Source of the DNA: Tissierellales bacterium
Lineage (GTDB): Bacteria > Bacillota > Clostridia > Tissierellales > JASKZW01
DNA: 64,000 nt
NCBI GenBank assembly: GCA_030152145.1
Contig: JASLIL010000018.1
Span: forward strand, 1 to 64,000
Direction: 5' to 3'
Each line of letters begins with the position of its first letter. Position 1 is the first letter of the stretch. Of the stretch, positions 52,958 through 61,096 are shown in pieces. The translations under genes were made by a program, and so were the position numbers. The notes under the pieces were generated by a model. It ran no database searches. It was given only the letters and a program-made list of their open reading frames with translations, and had not been told where the DNA came from.

Positions 52958-53896
52958 ATGTGCACAACAATAAAAGTAGATTATAATCAGGCCTCTGTTA
53001 TAGGGAGAACTATGGATTACGAAGTTCCCTTGTACTACAACCCCATATATCTACCAAGAGGCTATGAATATGGAGAGGATCTTTTAGGCCAGGCCCTATA
53101 TGGAAAGTACAGGGTTATGGGTCTATCTTTTGAAAACCGTAAACCCTTAAAGGACGGAATAAATGAACATGGCTTGGCAGGAGTAACCAATGTATTTTCA
53201 GCCTTCAACCTATATTCTAGGGAAGTTCTAGAAGGGAAGAAAAATATATCAAGCCTTAACTATATGAACTACGCCCTTATGAACTACAAGTCAGTAGAAG
53301 AACTAGTGGAAGATCTAGAAAACATAAACTTGGCCAGCAAGAACTCAAGAGGAGAGGCTGTAATATCTCCAGACTTTCACTTTATGTTTGTAGATCAAAC
53401 TAAAAGGTCAGTAGTTGTAGAGCCTAGAAAGGGTCAGCTTATAGCTTATGAAAATCCCTATGGAGTTATGACTAACTCCCCAGCTTTTCCCTCACATATA
53501 AGAAAACTTAAAAAGACCTTTAATATAGATGATCTAGACAGTTTTAACTCAGCCAAGGATTTACCAGGAGGCTATGATCCAAGCTCTAGGTTTTTAAAGG
53601 CCTTTTATATTTTAAATACCAATCAAGAATCTGAAAGCAGTCAGGAAGCTCTTTCACATGCCTATAATATAATGTCAGCCATGGCCATGCCCAATGGTTT
53701 CGTAAAAAATAAGAAGTATAATTACAGAACTTATACAAGATATATATGTGCCTATGACACAGGTAGAAAGCTATTGACCCTAAGGTCAGAGACTAATCCC
53801 AGAATATATAGCCTAGGCTTCGAGGATATAGAAAACCTGGATAAGAGGCAGGACTTTTTTCTAAATAAGAAATTTTCCATGGATAAATTGACTTAA
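52958..53896 (+). CDS. Choloylglycine hydrolase/penicillin V acylase family (Ntn) enzyme
   Basis: The 312-residue protein starts MCTTI, so removal of Met exposes the nucleophile Cys2 of Ntn hydrolases. Arg17 and Asp20 in GRTMDYE, an Asn in VMTNSP near 172 and an Arg in YDPSSRF near 226 match the catalytic set of bile salt hydrolases and penicillin V acylases. The family cleaves linear amides of bile salts, penicillin V or acyl-homoserine lactones. The sequence does not decide between these. No signal peptide is present, so it is cytoplasmic. The ribosome site is AAGGGGG. A long dyad overlaps its promoter, suggesting regulated expression. Confidence 0.88.
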   Translation: MCTTIKVDYNQASVIGRTMDYEVPLYYNPIYLPRGYEYGEDLLGQALYGKYRVMGLSFENRKPLKDGINEHGLAGVTNVFSAFNLYSREVLEGKKNISSLNYMNYALMNYKSVEELVEDLENINLASKNSRGEAVISPDFHFMFVDQTKRSVVVEPRKGQLIAYENPYGVMTNSPAFPSHIRKLKKTFNIDDLDSFNSAKDLPGGYDPSSRFLKAFYILNTNQESESSQEALSHAYNIMSAMAMPNGFVKNKKYNYRTYTRYICAYDTGRKLLTLRSETNPRIYSLGFEDIENLDKRQDFFLNKKFSMDKLT

Positions 53897-53954
53897 TAAA
53901 ACTAAAATTCTTCTAATGGACTTAAATTAAAAAATTTAAACTAGGAGTGGTAAT

Positions 53955-54329
53955 TTGAGAAAGGATGGAAGGGTAGAAATTTTATGGGGGCTAGTAGAAT
54001 TAATAATATCAGCAATATTTTTAGTGGATTTCATATTATACAAGAAAAGCAATAGTTTGGTTCTAGCTGTATTTGTTTTACTTGCAGCCAGTGTGAATCT
54101 TCTAAATAGGAAGGGGAGCTATGGTGATAATAGGCCAGATAGAAAAGGAAGCTTTGGTTCTAAAGGTTACAGACTCTTAAAGCTAGCTTCTATTTTAGGA
54201 CTTTTTAGCCTGGTCTTCTTATATGTATTTAAGTCCAGGGAAATATATGGGACTAGCCTAATAGTCTTTAGTATTATTGTCCTGTCCCTAGAGCTTCTTG
54301 AAAAATTTATGGAAAAAAAGAGCCAGTAA
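53955..54329 (+). CDS. Small four-helix membrane protein of unknown function
   Basis: The 124-residue protein has hydrophobic segments near residues 8-27, 30-48, 72-92 and 97-117, with a charged loop near 50-68 (NRKGSYGDNRPDRKGS). No family is recognised. The start is TTG at 53955 after AGGAGTGG; ATG alternatives are absent near the N terminus. It follows the acylase gene by 58 bases and could be co-transcribed. The terminator after it is bidirectional. Confidence 0.65.
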   Translation: MRKDGRVEILWGLVELIISAIFLVDFILYKKSNSLVLAVFVLLAASVNLLNRKGSYGDNRPDRKGSFGSKGYRLLKLASILGLFSLVFLYVFKSREIYGTSLIVFSIIVLSLELLEKFMEKKSQ

Positions 54330-54352
54330 AACCACTTTGGTTTTATTGGCTC
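54320..54352. terminator. Bidirectional terminator between the membrane protein gene and the MATE gene
   Basis: A 15-bp stem (GAGCCAGTAAAACCA and TGGTTTTATTGGCTC, one wobble) with loop CTT. On the minus strand it is followed by CTTTTTTTCC, a good U-tract. Confidence 0.85.
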
Positions 54353-54368
54353 TTATATATTGTAGAAC

Positions 54369-55724
54369 TTAAAGGGCAGATTTATTAAGCTTTAGCTTCT
54401 TAAAGGTTCTAACAAGCATTAGGCTAGTAAAGCTAACAGACAGTATATCAGCAATAGGCTCTGCTATATAGATTCCCACAACTCCAAAAAACCTTGGCAA
54501 AATAAGGGCCAGAGGAATTAAGAGAAATATCTTTCTCAAAAGAGCTATGCTTAGGGAAACCCTGGCCTGGCCTAGTGCTAAAAAAGTAGACTGGCAGGCC
54601 AGCTGTATACCAAAAAACATAAGACCTATAAAATATATGGGCATATACTTTATAGTTAAGTCTGTTAGAGCCTGACTATCACTAAATATATTGGCATATA
54701 GGTAGGGTTTAAAGACTGCCAGACCTCCCATAATAAGAGATATTAAAAAAGAAACTCCAAGCATTCTCATAAAGCTATCCCTAACTCTTTCATAGTTTTT
54801 TGCCCCGTAATTATAGCTGATTATAGGCTGAACACCCTGGGTTATACCCTGAATAGGAGCCATTATCAAAACAACTACACTAGATATAATAGACATGGTA
54901 CCTACATATAGATCACCGCCATACTTTAAAAGCCCCTTGTTAAGTATAATCATAACCAGACTTTCAGTAGATTGCATTATAAAAGGTGATATGCCAAGAG
55001 CTGCAATTTTAGCTATAATATCCCTATCCAGTCTAAGCCTATCAAAACTTATCCTTATAATAGACCTATCAGATCTAAGAAAGCTTAAAACCCAAAGGGC
55101 ACTGAGGGCCTGGGAAATAATAGTAGCTAAAGCTGCTCCCTTAACTCCCATATTAAGGCCGAAAATAAAAATAGGGTCTAGAATTATATTGCTAATAGCC
55201 CCTATAATAACAGACAACATAGCCACTCTAGGGTTACCTTGGGCTGATATATAGGTATTTAAACCTAGGGATAAAAGAACAAATATAGTACCTAGGATAT
55301 ATATGGAAATATAGTCTATGGCAAAAGCTATAGTATTATCACTGGCTCCAAAGGCATAAAGCATGGGCTCCTTAAATATAGAAAAAACAAGAGTAAGGCA
55401 GGCAGAAAAAATCAATAATAGGGATAGGGAATTCCCAAGGATTTTTTCAGCCTCATTCCTATTTTTCCTACCAAGTTCAATAGAAGCCAGAGGTGCTCCA
55501 CCCATGCCAGCAAAGGCAGAAAAAGCAGATATGATCATTATTATTGGCAGAGCCACTCCTACTCCAGTAAGAGCTAGTTCTCCGTAGCCCTCTATATGGC
55601 CTATGAAAATTCTATCCACTATGTTATAAAGCACATTTATTATCTGGGCCAAGACAGCAGGCATGGCCATGGTGATCATAAGTTTATTTAAAGGTGCTGT
55701 TGAAAGTCTATCATCTTTTGTCAT
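54369..55724 (-). CDS. MATE-family efflux transporter
   Basis: This 451-residue inner-membrane protein has about twelve hydrophobic segments in two halves, each starting with a MATE-type motif such as MPAVLAQIINVLYNIVDRIF. MATE pumps export cationic drugs or metabolites using sodium or proton gradients. The start codon directly follows the marR stop (TAGATG), with AAGGGGGAGG inside marR, so the pair is translationally coupled. The substrate is unknown; control by the MarR partner suggests induction by a toxic compound. Confidence 0.93.
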   Translation of the reverse strand: MTKDDRLSTAPLNKLMITMAMPAVLAQIINVLYNIVDRIFIGHIEGYGELALTGVGVALPIIMIISAFSAFAGMGGAPLASIELGRKNRNEAEKILGNSLSLLLIFSACLTLVFSIFKEPMLYAFGASDNTIAFAIDYISIYILGTIFVLLSLGLNTYISAQGNPRVAMLSVIIGAISNIILDPIFIFGLNMGVKGAALATIISQALSALWVLSFLRSDRSIIRISFDRLRLDRDIIAKIAALGISPFIMQSTESLVMIILNKGLLKYGGDLYVGTMSIISSVVVLIMAPIQGITQGVQPIISYNYGAKNYERVRDSFMRMLGVSFLISLIMGGLAVFKPYLYANIFSDSQALTDLTIKYMPIYFIGLMFFGIQLACQSTFLALGQARVSLSIALLRKIFLLIPLALILPRFFGVVGIYIAEPIADILSVSFTSLMLVRTFKKLKLNKSAL

Positions 55725-56162
55725 CTAATCCTCCCCCTTATAATATGATTCTAAAATATCATTAGCCCTCTTACTAAGCTCTATTAGCCTATGGAAATCC
55801 TCCATTTTTTCAGCCAGTTGGTAGTAGGGCATAAGTAGTATCTTGTAGTTTTTTTCCAGCTCCTCCCTACCCTTGGAATTTAGAAAAACCACATAGCTTC
55901 TCTCATCCTCAGGATTCTTTTTTTTATCTATCAATCCTCTAGCATCAAGGTTTTTTAGGGACCTACTCAAAGATTCTTTTTTTATACCAGTAAAATTACT
56001 TATGGAAATGGGGGTTCTATTTTCAGGCCTAAGATAAACCTCTGTTAAAATCTCCATTTCATTTCTAGTAAGGCTGTAGTCAGCTTCCTGATAAAGTATA
56101 GTTCTAGAAAAGCTCATCAGAGACTGGATATTTTGAGCCATTTCCATCCAATTGTTTTCCAT
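55725..56162 (-). CDS. MarR-family transcriptional regulator
   Basis: The 145-residue protein has the winged-helix core of MarR proteins: NEMEILTEVYL, ISISNFTGIKKESLSRSLKNL, and a basic wing with DERSYVVFLNSKG. MarR proteins usually repress a linked efflux gene until a ligand releases them. The start is ATG 56162 after GGAGGTGG; an in-frame start ten codons upstream has no ribosome site. It shares an operon with the MATE pump. Its own promoter contains a fitting palindrome, so autorepression is likely. Confidence 0.92.
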   Translation of the reverse strand: MENNWMEMAQNIQSLMSFSRTILYQEADYSLTRNEMEILTEVYLRPENRTPISISNFTGIKKESLSRSLKNLDARGLIDKKKNPEDERSYVVFLNSKGREELEKNYKILLMPYYQLAEKMEDFHRLIELSKRANDILESYYKGED

Positions 56163-56182
56163 AATCCACCTCCATATAAAAC

Positions 56183-56226
56183 TAGTTAACATGGTTAATT
56201 ATATTAGCTTCTCTAAAGAGAGTCAA
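56183..56226 (-). promoter_or_regulatory. marR-MATE promoter with overlapping operator
   Basis: On the minus strand TTGACT (56226-56221) and TATAAT (56203-56198) have a 17-base spacer. The imperfect palindrome TAGTTAAC-ATG-GTTAATTA (56183-56201, 7 of 8 paired) overlaps the -10 and start site, a typical MarR operator position. Confidence 0.75.
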
Positions 56227-56289
56227 GGAATAATATTTAAAGTTTAAAAGCCTGACTATTTGTATATAATATATAAAGGAGGAGATTAT

Positions 56290-57171
56290 ATGGACTACAA
56301 GATTGAAGAAGAAGAGGGAAGACTAATTTTAAGAGACATGAAGGACTTTGAACCTAAGCATATATTTGAATGTGGCCAGGCCTTTCGCTGGTTAAGGGAA
56401 GAGGATGGCAGCTATACAATAGTTCACAAGGGGAAAATTTTAAATATAGAAAGACAGGCTGAAGATATAATTTTAAACAATACTAATCTAGAGGATTTTG
56501 AAAACATTTGGTATGACTACTTTGATCTAGCCACCGACTATGGTCAAATTAAAAAGACCCTATCAAAGGACCCTATATTAAAGGAGGCCATAGATTTTGG
56601 CCAGGGTATAAGACTAATAAATCAGGATCCCTATGAAACAAGTATTTCATTTATAATATCAGCCAACAATCAGATACCTAGGATTAAAAATTCAATAAGC
56701 CTAATATCAGAAGAATTTGGACAATATATAGGAAGCTACAAGGGAAGGGACTACTACTCTTTCCCAGAGCCTGAAAGTCTAGCAGCCACTAGTGGAGACT
56801 ATCTTAAGGAAAACTGCAAGGTAGGATTTAGGGGCAAGTATATAGTAAATAGCTCTAAAATGATAGCAGAGGGGGACATAAAGCTGGAAAGTTTATTTAA
56901 TCTTACCAAGGATCAGGCTGAAGAGGAGCTAAAGAAACTTCCTGGAGTAGGACCTAAGGTTTCCAATTGCATAACCCTTTTCTCCCTGAAGAAGAAGGAC
57001 TCCTTCCCAGTAGATGTCTGGGTAAAAAGAATTATGGAGTATTTTTACTTTAAGGAGGATACAAAGCCCAGTGTAATATCTAAGTTTGCCAAGGAAAAGT
57101 TTGGAGAACTAGGCGGCTATGCCCAGCAATATCTTTTTTACTATGCCAGGGAGAAGGGTATAGGAAAATAG
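56290..57171 (+). CDS. 8-oxoguanine DNA glycosylase (OGG1-like)
   Basis: The 293-residue protein has an OGG N-terminal domain (about 1-120, FECGQAFRWL) and an HhH-GPD catalytic domain with LPGVGPKVSNCI. The Lys in that motif is the Schiff-base nucleophile, and the Asp in FPVDVWVKR is the catalytic acid. It excises 8-oxoguanine and nicks the strand. The start is ATG 56290 after AAAGGAGGAG; an in-frame ATG at 56260 overlaps the promoter and adds ten residues. It is divergent from marR. Its presence fits oxidative-damage repair in an oxygen-sensitive host. Confidence 0.93.
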   Translation: MDYKIEEEEGRLILRDMKDFEPKHIFECGQAFRWLREEDGSYTIVHKGKILNIERQAEDIILNNTNLEDFENIWYDYFDLATDYGQIKKTLSKDPILKEAIDFGQGIRLINQDPYETSISFIISANNQIPRIKNSISLISEEFGQYIGSYKGRDYYSFPEPESLAATSGDYLKENCKVGFRGKYIVNSSKMIAEGDIKLESLFNLTKDQAEEELKKLPGVGPKVSNCITLFSLKKKDSFPVDVWVKRIMEYFYFKEDTKPSVISKFAKEKFGELGGYAQQYLFYYAREKGIGK

Positions 57172-57248
57172 GGACAGGTCTAAACTAGGTTTAATCCCAG
57201 AAGTTTGGGTAAGATATTAATATAGATAATAAGAATACTACTAATTTG

Positions 57249-57283
57249 AAAAACTACTTTTACTAGCTAGAGGTAGTTTTTTT
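57249..57283 (+). terminator. Terminator or attenuator before the alcohol dehydrogenase gene
   Basis: AAAAACTAC (57249-57257) pairs with GTAGTTTTT (57273-57281) and a seven-T run follows. It ends only about 20 bases before the next start codon, leaving no room for a promoter after it. Confidence 0.7.
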
Positions 57284-57302
57284 GTATTTGAGGAGGGGAC
57301 TT

Positions 57303-58364
57303 ATGAAGGGATTAGCGATGTTAGGTATAGGAAAAATTGGCTGGATAGAAAAAGACAGGCCAAAATGTGGTCCATTAGATGCTATATGTAGGCCACTTGT
57401 TGTAGCACCATGTACATCAGATGTTCATACAGTATGGGAGGGAGCCATAGGGGACAGGCATGACATGATCTTAGGTCATGAAGTTGTAGGTCAAGTTGTG
57501 GAAGTAGGAGAGCTAGTAAAAGATTTTAAGCCAGGGGACAAGGTCATAGCTCCAGCTATAACTCCAGACTGGGGTTCACTAGAGGCTCAAGATGGCTTTG
57601 CCATGCATTCAGGGGGAATGCTGGCTGGTTGGAAATTCTCCAACTTTAAGGATGGAGTTTTCGCAGAGTTCTTCCATGTAAACGAAGCAGATGCCAATCT
57701 AGCCCATCTACCAGAAAATGTAGATCCTGTTGATGCAGTTATGCTTTGTGATATGATACCAACAGGCTTTCATGGAGTAGAGCTGGCAGATATTCAATTT
57801 GGAGACAATGTTTGTGTTATAGGAATAGGACCAGTAGGGCTTATGGCTGTAGCTGGTGCCAATTTAAGGGGAGCAGCCAAGGTATTTGCCGTAGGAACCA
57901 GAGAGAAAAGCGTGGAAATAGCTAAGTTTTATGGAGCCACAGATATTATCAGCTATAAGGAAGGATCAATATCAGATCAGATCTTAGAAAAAACCAATGG
58001 AAAGGGAGTAGACAGAGTAATTATAGCAGGAGGAAACGTAGATACCTTTATAGAGGCAGTTAAGATGTTAAAGCCAGGAGGAGCTATAGGAAATGTCAAC
58101 TATCTAGATGGTGGTGACTATGTAAGAATCCCAAGAGTGGACTGGGGAGTAGGTATGGGACACAAGACCATAAGAGGAGGACTAACACCAGGTGGTAGAA
58201 TGAAGACTGAAAAACTAGCCAGACTTTTAGCCACTAAAAAGTTAGATGTAAGTAAGCTTATAACTCATAGGTTTGAAGGTTTTGAAAATATAGAGAAGGC
58301 CTTAATTCTTATGAAGGAAAAACCAGAAGACTTGATAAAACCTATTGTTAAGATAGATTGGTAA
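57303..58364 (+). CDS. NADP-dependent secondary (isopropanol-type) alcohol dehydrogenase
   Basis: This 353-residue zinc alcohol dehydrogenase closely resembles the Thermoanaerobacter brockii and Clostridium beijerinckii secondary ADHs. Shared motifs include MLGIGKIGWIEKDRP, APCTSDVHTVWEGAIGDR, MLAGWKFSNFKDGVF and the C-terminal LMKEKPEDLIKP. Catalytic zinc ligands Cys37, His59 and Asp150 are in place. NADP binding is by GIGPVGLMAVAGA with GTREKS following the second strand. It reduces ketones or aldehydes, for example acetone to isopropanol. The start is ATG 57303 after TGAGGAGGG; an in-frame ATG at 57282 overlaps the terminator. Expression may depend on read-through of that hairpin. Confidence 0.94.
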   Translation: MKGLAMLGIGKIGWIEKDRPKCGPLDAICRPLVVAPCTSDVHTVWEGAIGDRHDMILGHEVVGQVVEVGELVKDFKPGDKVIAPAITPDWGSLEAQDGFAMHSGGMLAGWKFSNFKDGVFAEFFHVNEADANLAHLPENVDPVDAVMLCDMIPTGFHGVELADIQFGDNVCVIGIGPVGLMAVAGANLRGAAKVFAVGTREKSVEIAKFYGATDIISYKEGSISDQILEKTNGKGVDRVIIAGGNVDTFIEAVKMLKPGGAIGNVNYLDGGDYVRIPRVDWGVGMGHKTIRGGLTPGGRMKTEKLARLLATKKLDVSKLITHRFEGFENIEKALILMKEKPEDLIKPIVKIDW

Positions 58365-58388
58365 GAAAGTCTATATAAAGTGATAAAT

Positions 58389-58428
58389 AAAACAGGTCAA
58401 AGAGCAATAGCTCTAAGACCTGTTTTTT
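58389..58428 (+). terminator. Terminator after the alcohol dehydrogenase gene
   Basis: AAAACAGGTC (58389-58398) pairs with GACCTGTTTT (58417-58426); an inner AGAGC-AATA-GCTCT stem stacks on it. A T-run follows. Confidence 0.9.
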
Positions 58429-58439
58429 AGTTTTATAGA

Positions 58440-58473
58440 AAATAGGAAATCTAAAAATTAAGATTTCCTATTT
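58440..58473 (-). terminator. Terminator overlapping the 3' end of the membrane protein gene
   Basis: AAATAGGAAATCT (58440-58452) pairs with AGATTTCCTATTT (58461-58473). It spans the stop codon of the minus-strand gene. The U-tract on that strand is short. Confidence 0.6.
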
Positions 58474-59081
58474 AAAGATTTCTGATTGGCAAAGGCCTCC
58501 ATTAGTGGAGTTAGGCCTGCTGCTAGCAAGAATATGATTGAGTCTACCAGCCAGCTTCCTCTAGTTAGTCCTCTGTATACATAAAGGACTGATGCTAGAA
58601 CCCAGATTGCAATAACTAAATTATCTGTTAGCCTTGTGTTGGTTAGATTTTTAGACTTGATTATAGACTTACTATAGATGAATAGTCCTATACCTAGAAC
58701 TATCATAAGGATAGATAGGCTATTGGCTAAAACTATAGAATAATTACTTCTTAATAGATCATTTAGGGCTATGGAGGCTATAAATAAGACAACAGCTATA
58801 GTCCTTACTAGAGAAAATTTAATGTATTTTTTAGATTGATTTCTACTTTTCTCAAGATCTGCTTCCTTTATATAGGGGGTTAGTCCCCAGTCAACATAGT
58901 TAAGATTACCAAATTCCCTTATTACCCTTCCTAAGGCCTGGTCAGAAGAAGCACCTTCCTCCATATATTTATTGTAATCTTCCTTAAGTGATTTAAATAT
59001 CTTCTCCTTTAAATCTCTTACATACTGGACATCTTCAAATCCAGCAAACATACTGTCTACAAAATTTTCTAAACCCTTCAT
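58458..59081 (-). CDS. Membrane protein with N-terminal permease-prefix-like helical domain
   Basis: The 207-residue protein has an N-terminal soluble helical region (about 1-75) with LKEDYNKYMEEGASSDQALGRVIREFG, a pattern seen in permease-prefix/HAAS-type domains. About four membrane helices follow (near 92-110, 117-137, 155-172 and 178-196). Such proteins are often paired with PadR regulators, but none is present. The start is ATG 59081 with AAGGGGGATG upstream; an earlier in-frame ATG lacks a site. The function is unknown. Confidence 0.65.
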   Translation of the reverse strand: MKGLENFVDSMFAGFEDVQYVRDLKEKIFKSLKEDYNKYMEEGASSDQALGRVIREFGNLNYVDWGLTPYIKEADLEKSRNQSKKYIKFSLVRTIAVVLFIASIALNDLLRSNYSIVLANSLSILMIVLGIGLFIYSKSIIKSKNLTNTRLTDNLVIAIWVLASVLYVYRGLTRGSWLVDSIIFLLAAGLTPLMEAFANQKSLNRKS

Positions 59082-59122
59082 ATGGTCATCCCCCTTGTGT
59101 AAACACACTTATAAAATATAGA

Positions 59123-59204
59123 CATATAGTATATTTACCCTTAAGATGGAAAAGTTTTCAAGATTCCTGAAAATAATTGAGCTTTTAAGGGTATTTACTA
59201 TATG
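59123..59204. promoter_or_regulatory. Paired outward-facing regulatory elements between divergent genes
   Basis: CATATAGTA-TATT-TACCCTTAA (59123-59144) is mirrored by TTAAGGGTA-TT-TACTATATG (59185-59204), 40 bases apart. Each copy faces one of the divergent genes with TACTAT as a possible -10. No consensus -35 stands upstream of either, so an activator or alternative sigma factor may use them. Confidence 0.5.
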
Positions 59205-59252
59205 GAAGATTCCTTGAGAATCTGGTATTCTATAGATAGATGGGAGGTAACC

Positions 59253-59873
59253 ATGGCTAAATTAGATATGATAAGGGGTATGTTAATTGAGGGGAAATAT
59301 TTTATTATTGCTATACTAGTCTTTGTTTTTTTAAATTCCAGAAAATATGATTTAAAATACAGTTTGGACAAGGCTACCTTTAATAAAATATTGCTTAAGT
59401 TTAGTAGGAAGAAGTACTGGGTTATAAGGGATGTTTTCTTAGAAGATAGGGGGAAGAAAATACCAGTGGATTGCCTGATTCTTTCAGAGTATGGAATATT
59501 TGTCATAGATATTGAAAATTATGAAGGGGAGATCTATGGCAGTGAATCCAGTAGGTTTTGGCTGGAGCTAAAGAATGAGGAAAAGGTGAAATTTGCTAAT
59601 CCCTTAAACAAGTTAGATAGGACCATAGAAGCTCTTATTAACTTGGATGGAGAATTTGTAAGGTATACATATTTACCTATTGTGATTTTTCCCAATATAG
59701 CAGACTTTAAATTTAATGAAAATAATGTTATATATTTTAAGGACTTTAGGAAGACCGTAAAGAGTCATAGGAAAAAAGTAATGACTAAAAGAGAGTGTAG
59801 AAACTTTTTTGAAGTTCTCAGGGAGAAAGAAGCTAGAACTTATAAGAGAAAAAATGAACATGGATTTATTTAG
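59253..59873 (+). CDS. NERD-domain-like membrane-anchored protein with altered active-site motif
   Basis: The 206-residue protein has one N-terminal membrane helix (about 11-28, YFIIAILVFVFLNS) and a domain resembling NERD (nuclease-related domain): PVDCLILSEYGIFVIDIENYEGEI. Typical NERD domains have an Asp followed by E-x-K-N; here the second motif reads D-I-E-N, losing the Lys. Nuclease activity is therefore doubtful. The start is ATG 59253 after GGGAGGTAACC; an in-frame ATG at 59202 overlaps the regulatory repeat. It is divergent from the preceding membrane protein across a symmetrical control region. Confidence 0.7.
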   Translation: MAKLDMIRGMLIEGKYFIIAILVFVFLNSRKYDLKYSLDKATFNKILLKFSRKKYWVIRDVFLEDRGKKIPVDCLILSEYGIFVIDIENYEGEIYGSESSRFWLELKNEEKVKFANPLNKLDRTIEALINLDGEFVRYTYLPIVIFPNIADFKFNENNVIYFKDFRKTVKSHRKKVMTKRECRNFFEVLREKEARTYKRKNEHGFI

Positions 59874-59892
59874 GGGCCTAGGCCCTTTTTTA
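59871..59892 (+). terminator. Short GC-rich terminator after the NERD-like gene
   Basis: GGGC-CTAG-GCCC core within 59872-59886, followed by six T. It includes part of the stop codon. Confidence 0.7.
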
Positions 59893-59959
59893 ATTAAGGA
59901 ATACTTAAGCTTTGGACTTAAGTATCTGTGATATTATATTAGTAGTTAGGAGTGATTTC

Positions 59960-60391
59960 ATGATAGATAAGATACATCCAGCTGTAGCTGTTATTATAGC
60001 CCATAAGGGTAAAATACTTTTACACAAGAGAAGTGATTCAAATATTTGGTGCCTTCCTACAGGTCATATGGAAATTGGTGAAACTGTAGAAATGGCAGCT
60101 ATAAGGGAGATTAAGGAGGAAACCGGTCTTGATATAAAGATAGTTAGGTTAATTGGAGTATATTCAGAGCCTGAATATCAGGTGGTGGCCTATCCTGATG
60201 GCAGGGTTACTCACTTTGTAACCATGTATTTAGAGGGGGAGATAGTTGGGGGAAAGTTAGATAAGAACAATAGTGAAACCTTGGACTTGGGTTTCTTTCC
60301 TATAAATCAAATGCCAGAGGATAGGGCTTATCTAAATCCCTACTGGATAGATGATTTTTTAAGCAAATCAGAGGAAACTTTTTTAAGGTAG
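59960..60391 (+). CDS. Nudix hydrolase
   Basis: The 143-residue protein has the Nudix box GHMEIGETVEMAAIREIKEE with TGLD following (GX5EX7REUXEEXGU). The family hydrolyses nucleoside diphosphates linked to other groups, for example oxidised nucleotides, NADH or ADP-ribose. The substrate is unknown. The start is ATG 59960 after TTAGGAG. It is eight bases before the response-regulator gene and probably co-transcribed with it. Confidence 0.9.
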   Translation: MIDKIHPAVAVIIAHKGKILLHKRSDSNIWCLPTGHMEIGETVEMAAIREIKEETGLDIKIVRLIGVYSEPEYQVVAYPDGRVTHFVTMYLEGEIVGGKLDKNNSETLDLGFFPINQMPEDRAYLNPYWIDDFLSKSEETFLR

Positions 60392-60399
60392 GTGATTAT

Positions 60400-61089
60400 A
60401 TGTATAGAATATTTCTAGTGGAGGATGACTTGAAACTTTCAAGTTTAACAAGGGAGAAGCTTGAAAATTATCAGTATATAGTGGAAGTAGTAGAGGATTT
60501 TTCTGACATAAAAAGCCAGTTTGTAGACTTTAACCCAGACTTGGTTTTAATGGATATAAATCTCCCAAAGTATGATGGATTTTTTTGGTGCAGGGAAATA
60601 AGAAGAATATCCAATGTCCCAATAGTCTTCCTATCTGCCAGAGATTCAGATATGGATCAGGTTTTAGCCATAGAAAATGGTGGAGATGATTACATAACCA
60701 AGCCTTTTTCTTTTGACCTTCTCTTAGCCAAGGTTAAGGGAGTTTTAAGAAGGACCTATGGCGAGTACAGCGATAGTCGAGATTTAGATATAAAGGAAAT
60801 AGATGGGCTTTTTCTTCATAGAGTTCAAAATATAGTAGAAAAAGATGGCCTTAAACTAGAGTTGACTAAGAAGGAGTTTGCTATTTTAAATATATTGGCA
60901 AAAAACTTAGGTTCCATAGTTACTAGAGATGAAATATTAATGGAGATTTGGGATGACAAGGACTTTGTAGACGACAACACCCTATCAGTAAATATTAACA
61001 GACTTAGAAAGAGGCTGGAGGAACTGGGTATATATAATTCTATAGTTACTAAGAGAGGTCAGGGTTATTTAATGGATAGAACTTGGTAG
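60400..61089 (+). CDS. OmpR-family response regulator, BceR-like
   Basis: The 229-residue protein has a receiver domain with phospho-acceptor Asp52 in LVLMDINLPKYDG and a winged-helix effector domain (about 130-229, LTKKEFAILNILAKNLGSIVTRDE, KRLRKRLEE). Followed by a short membrane kinase and an ABC transporter, it matches Bce-type antimicrobial-peptide sensing systems. A perfect BceR-type box lies before the transporter genes. The gap to the kinase gene is seven bases. Confidence 0.93.
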   Translation: MYRIFLVEDDLKLSSLTREKLENYQYIVEVVEDFSDIKSQFVDFNPDLVLMDINLPKYDGFFWCREIRRISNVPIVFLSARDSDMDQVLAIENGGDDYITKPFSFDLLLAKVKGVLRRTYGEYSDSRDLDIKEIDGLFLHRVQNIVEKDGLKLELTKKEFAILNILAKNLGSIVTRDEILMEIWDDKDFVDDNTLSVNINRLRKRLEELGIYNSIVTKRGQGYLMDRTW

Positions 61090-61096
61090 GTGAAAT

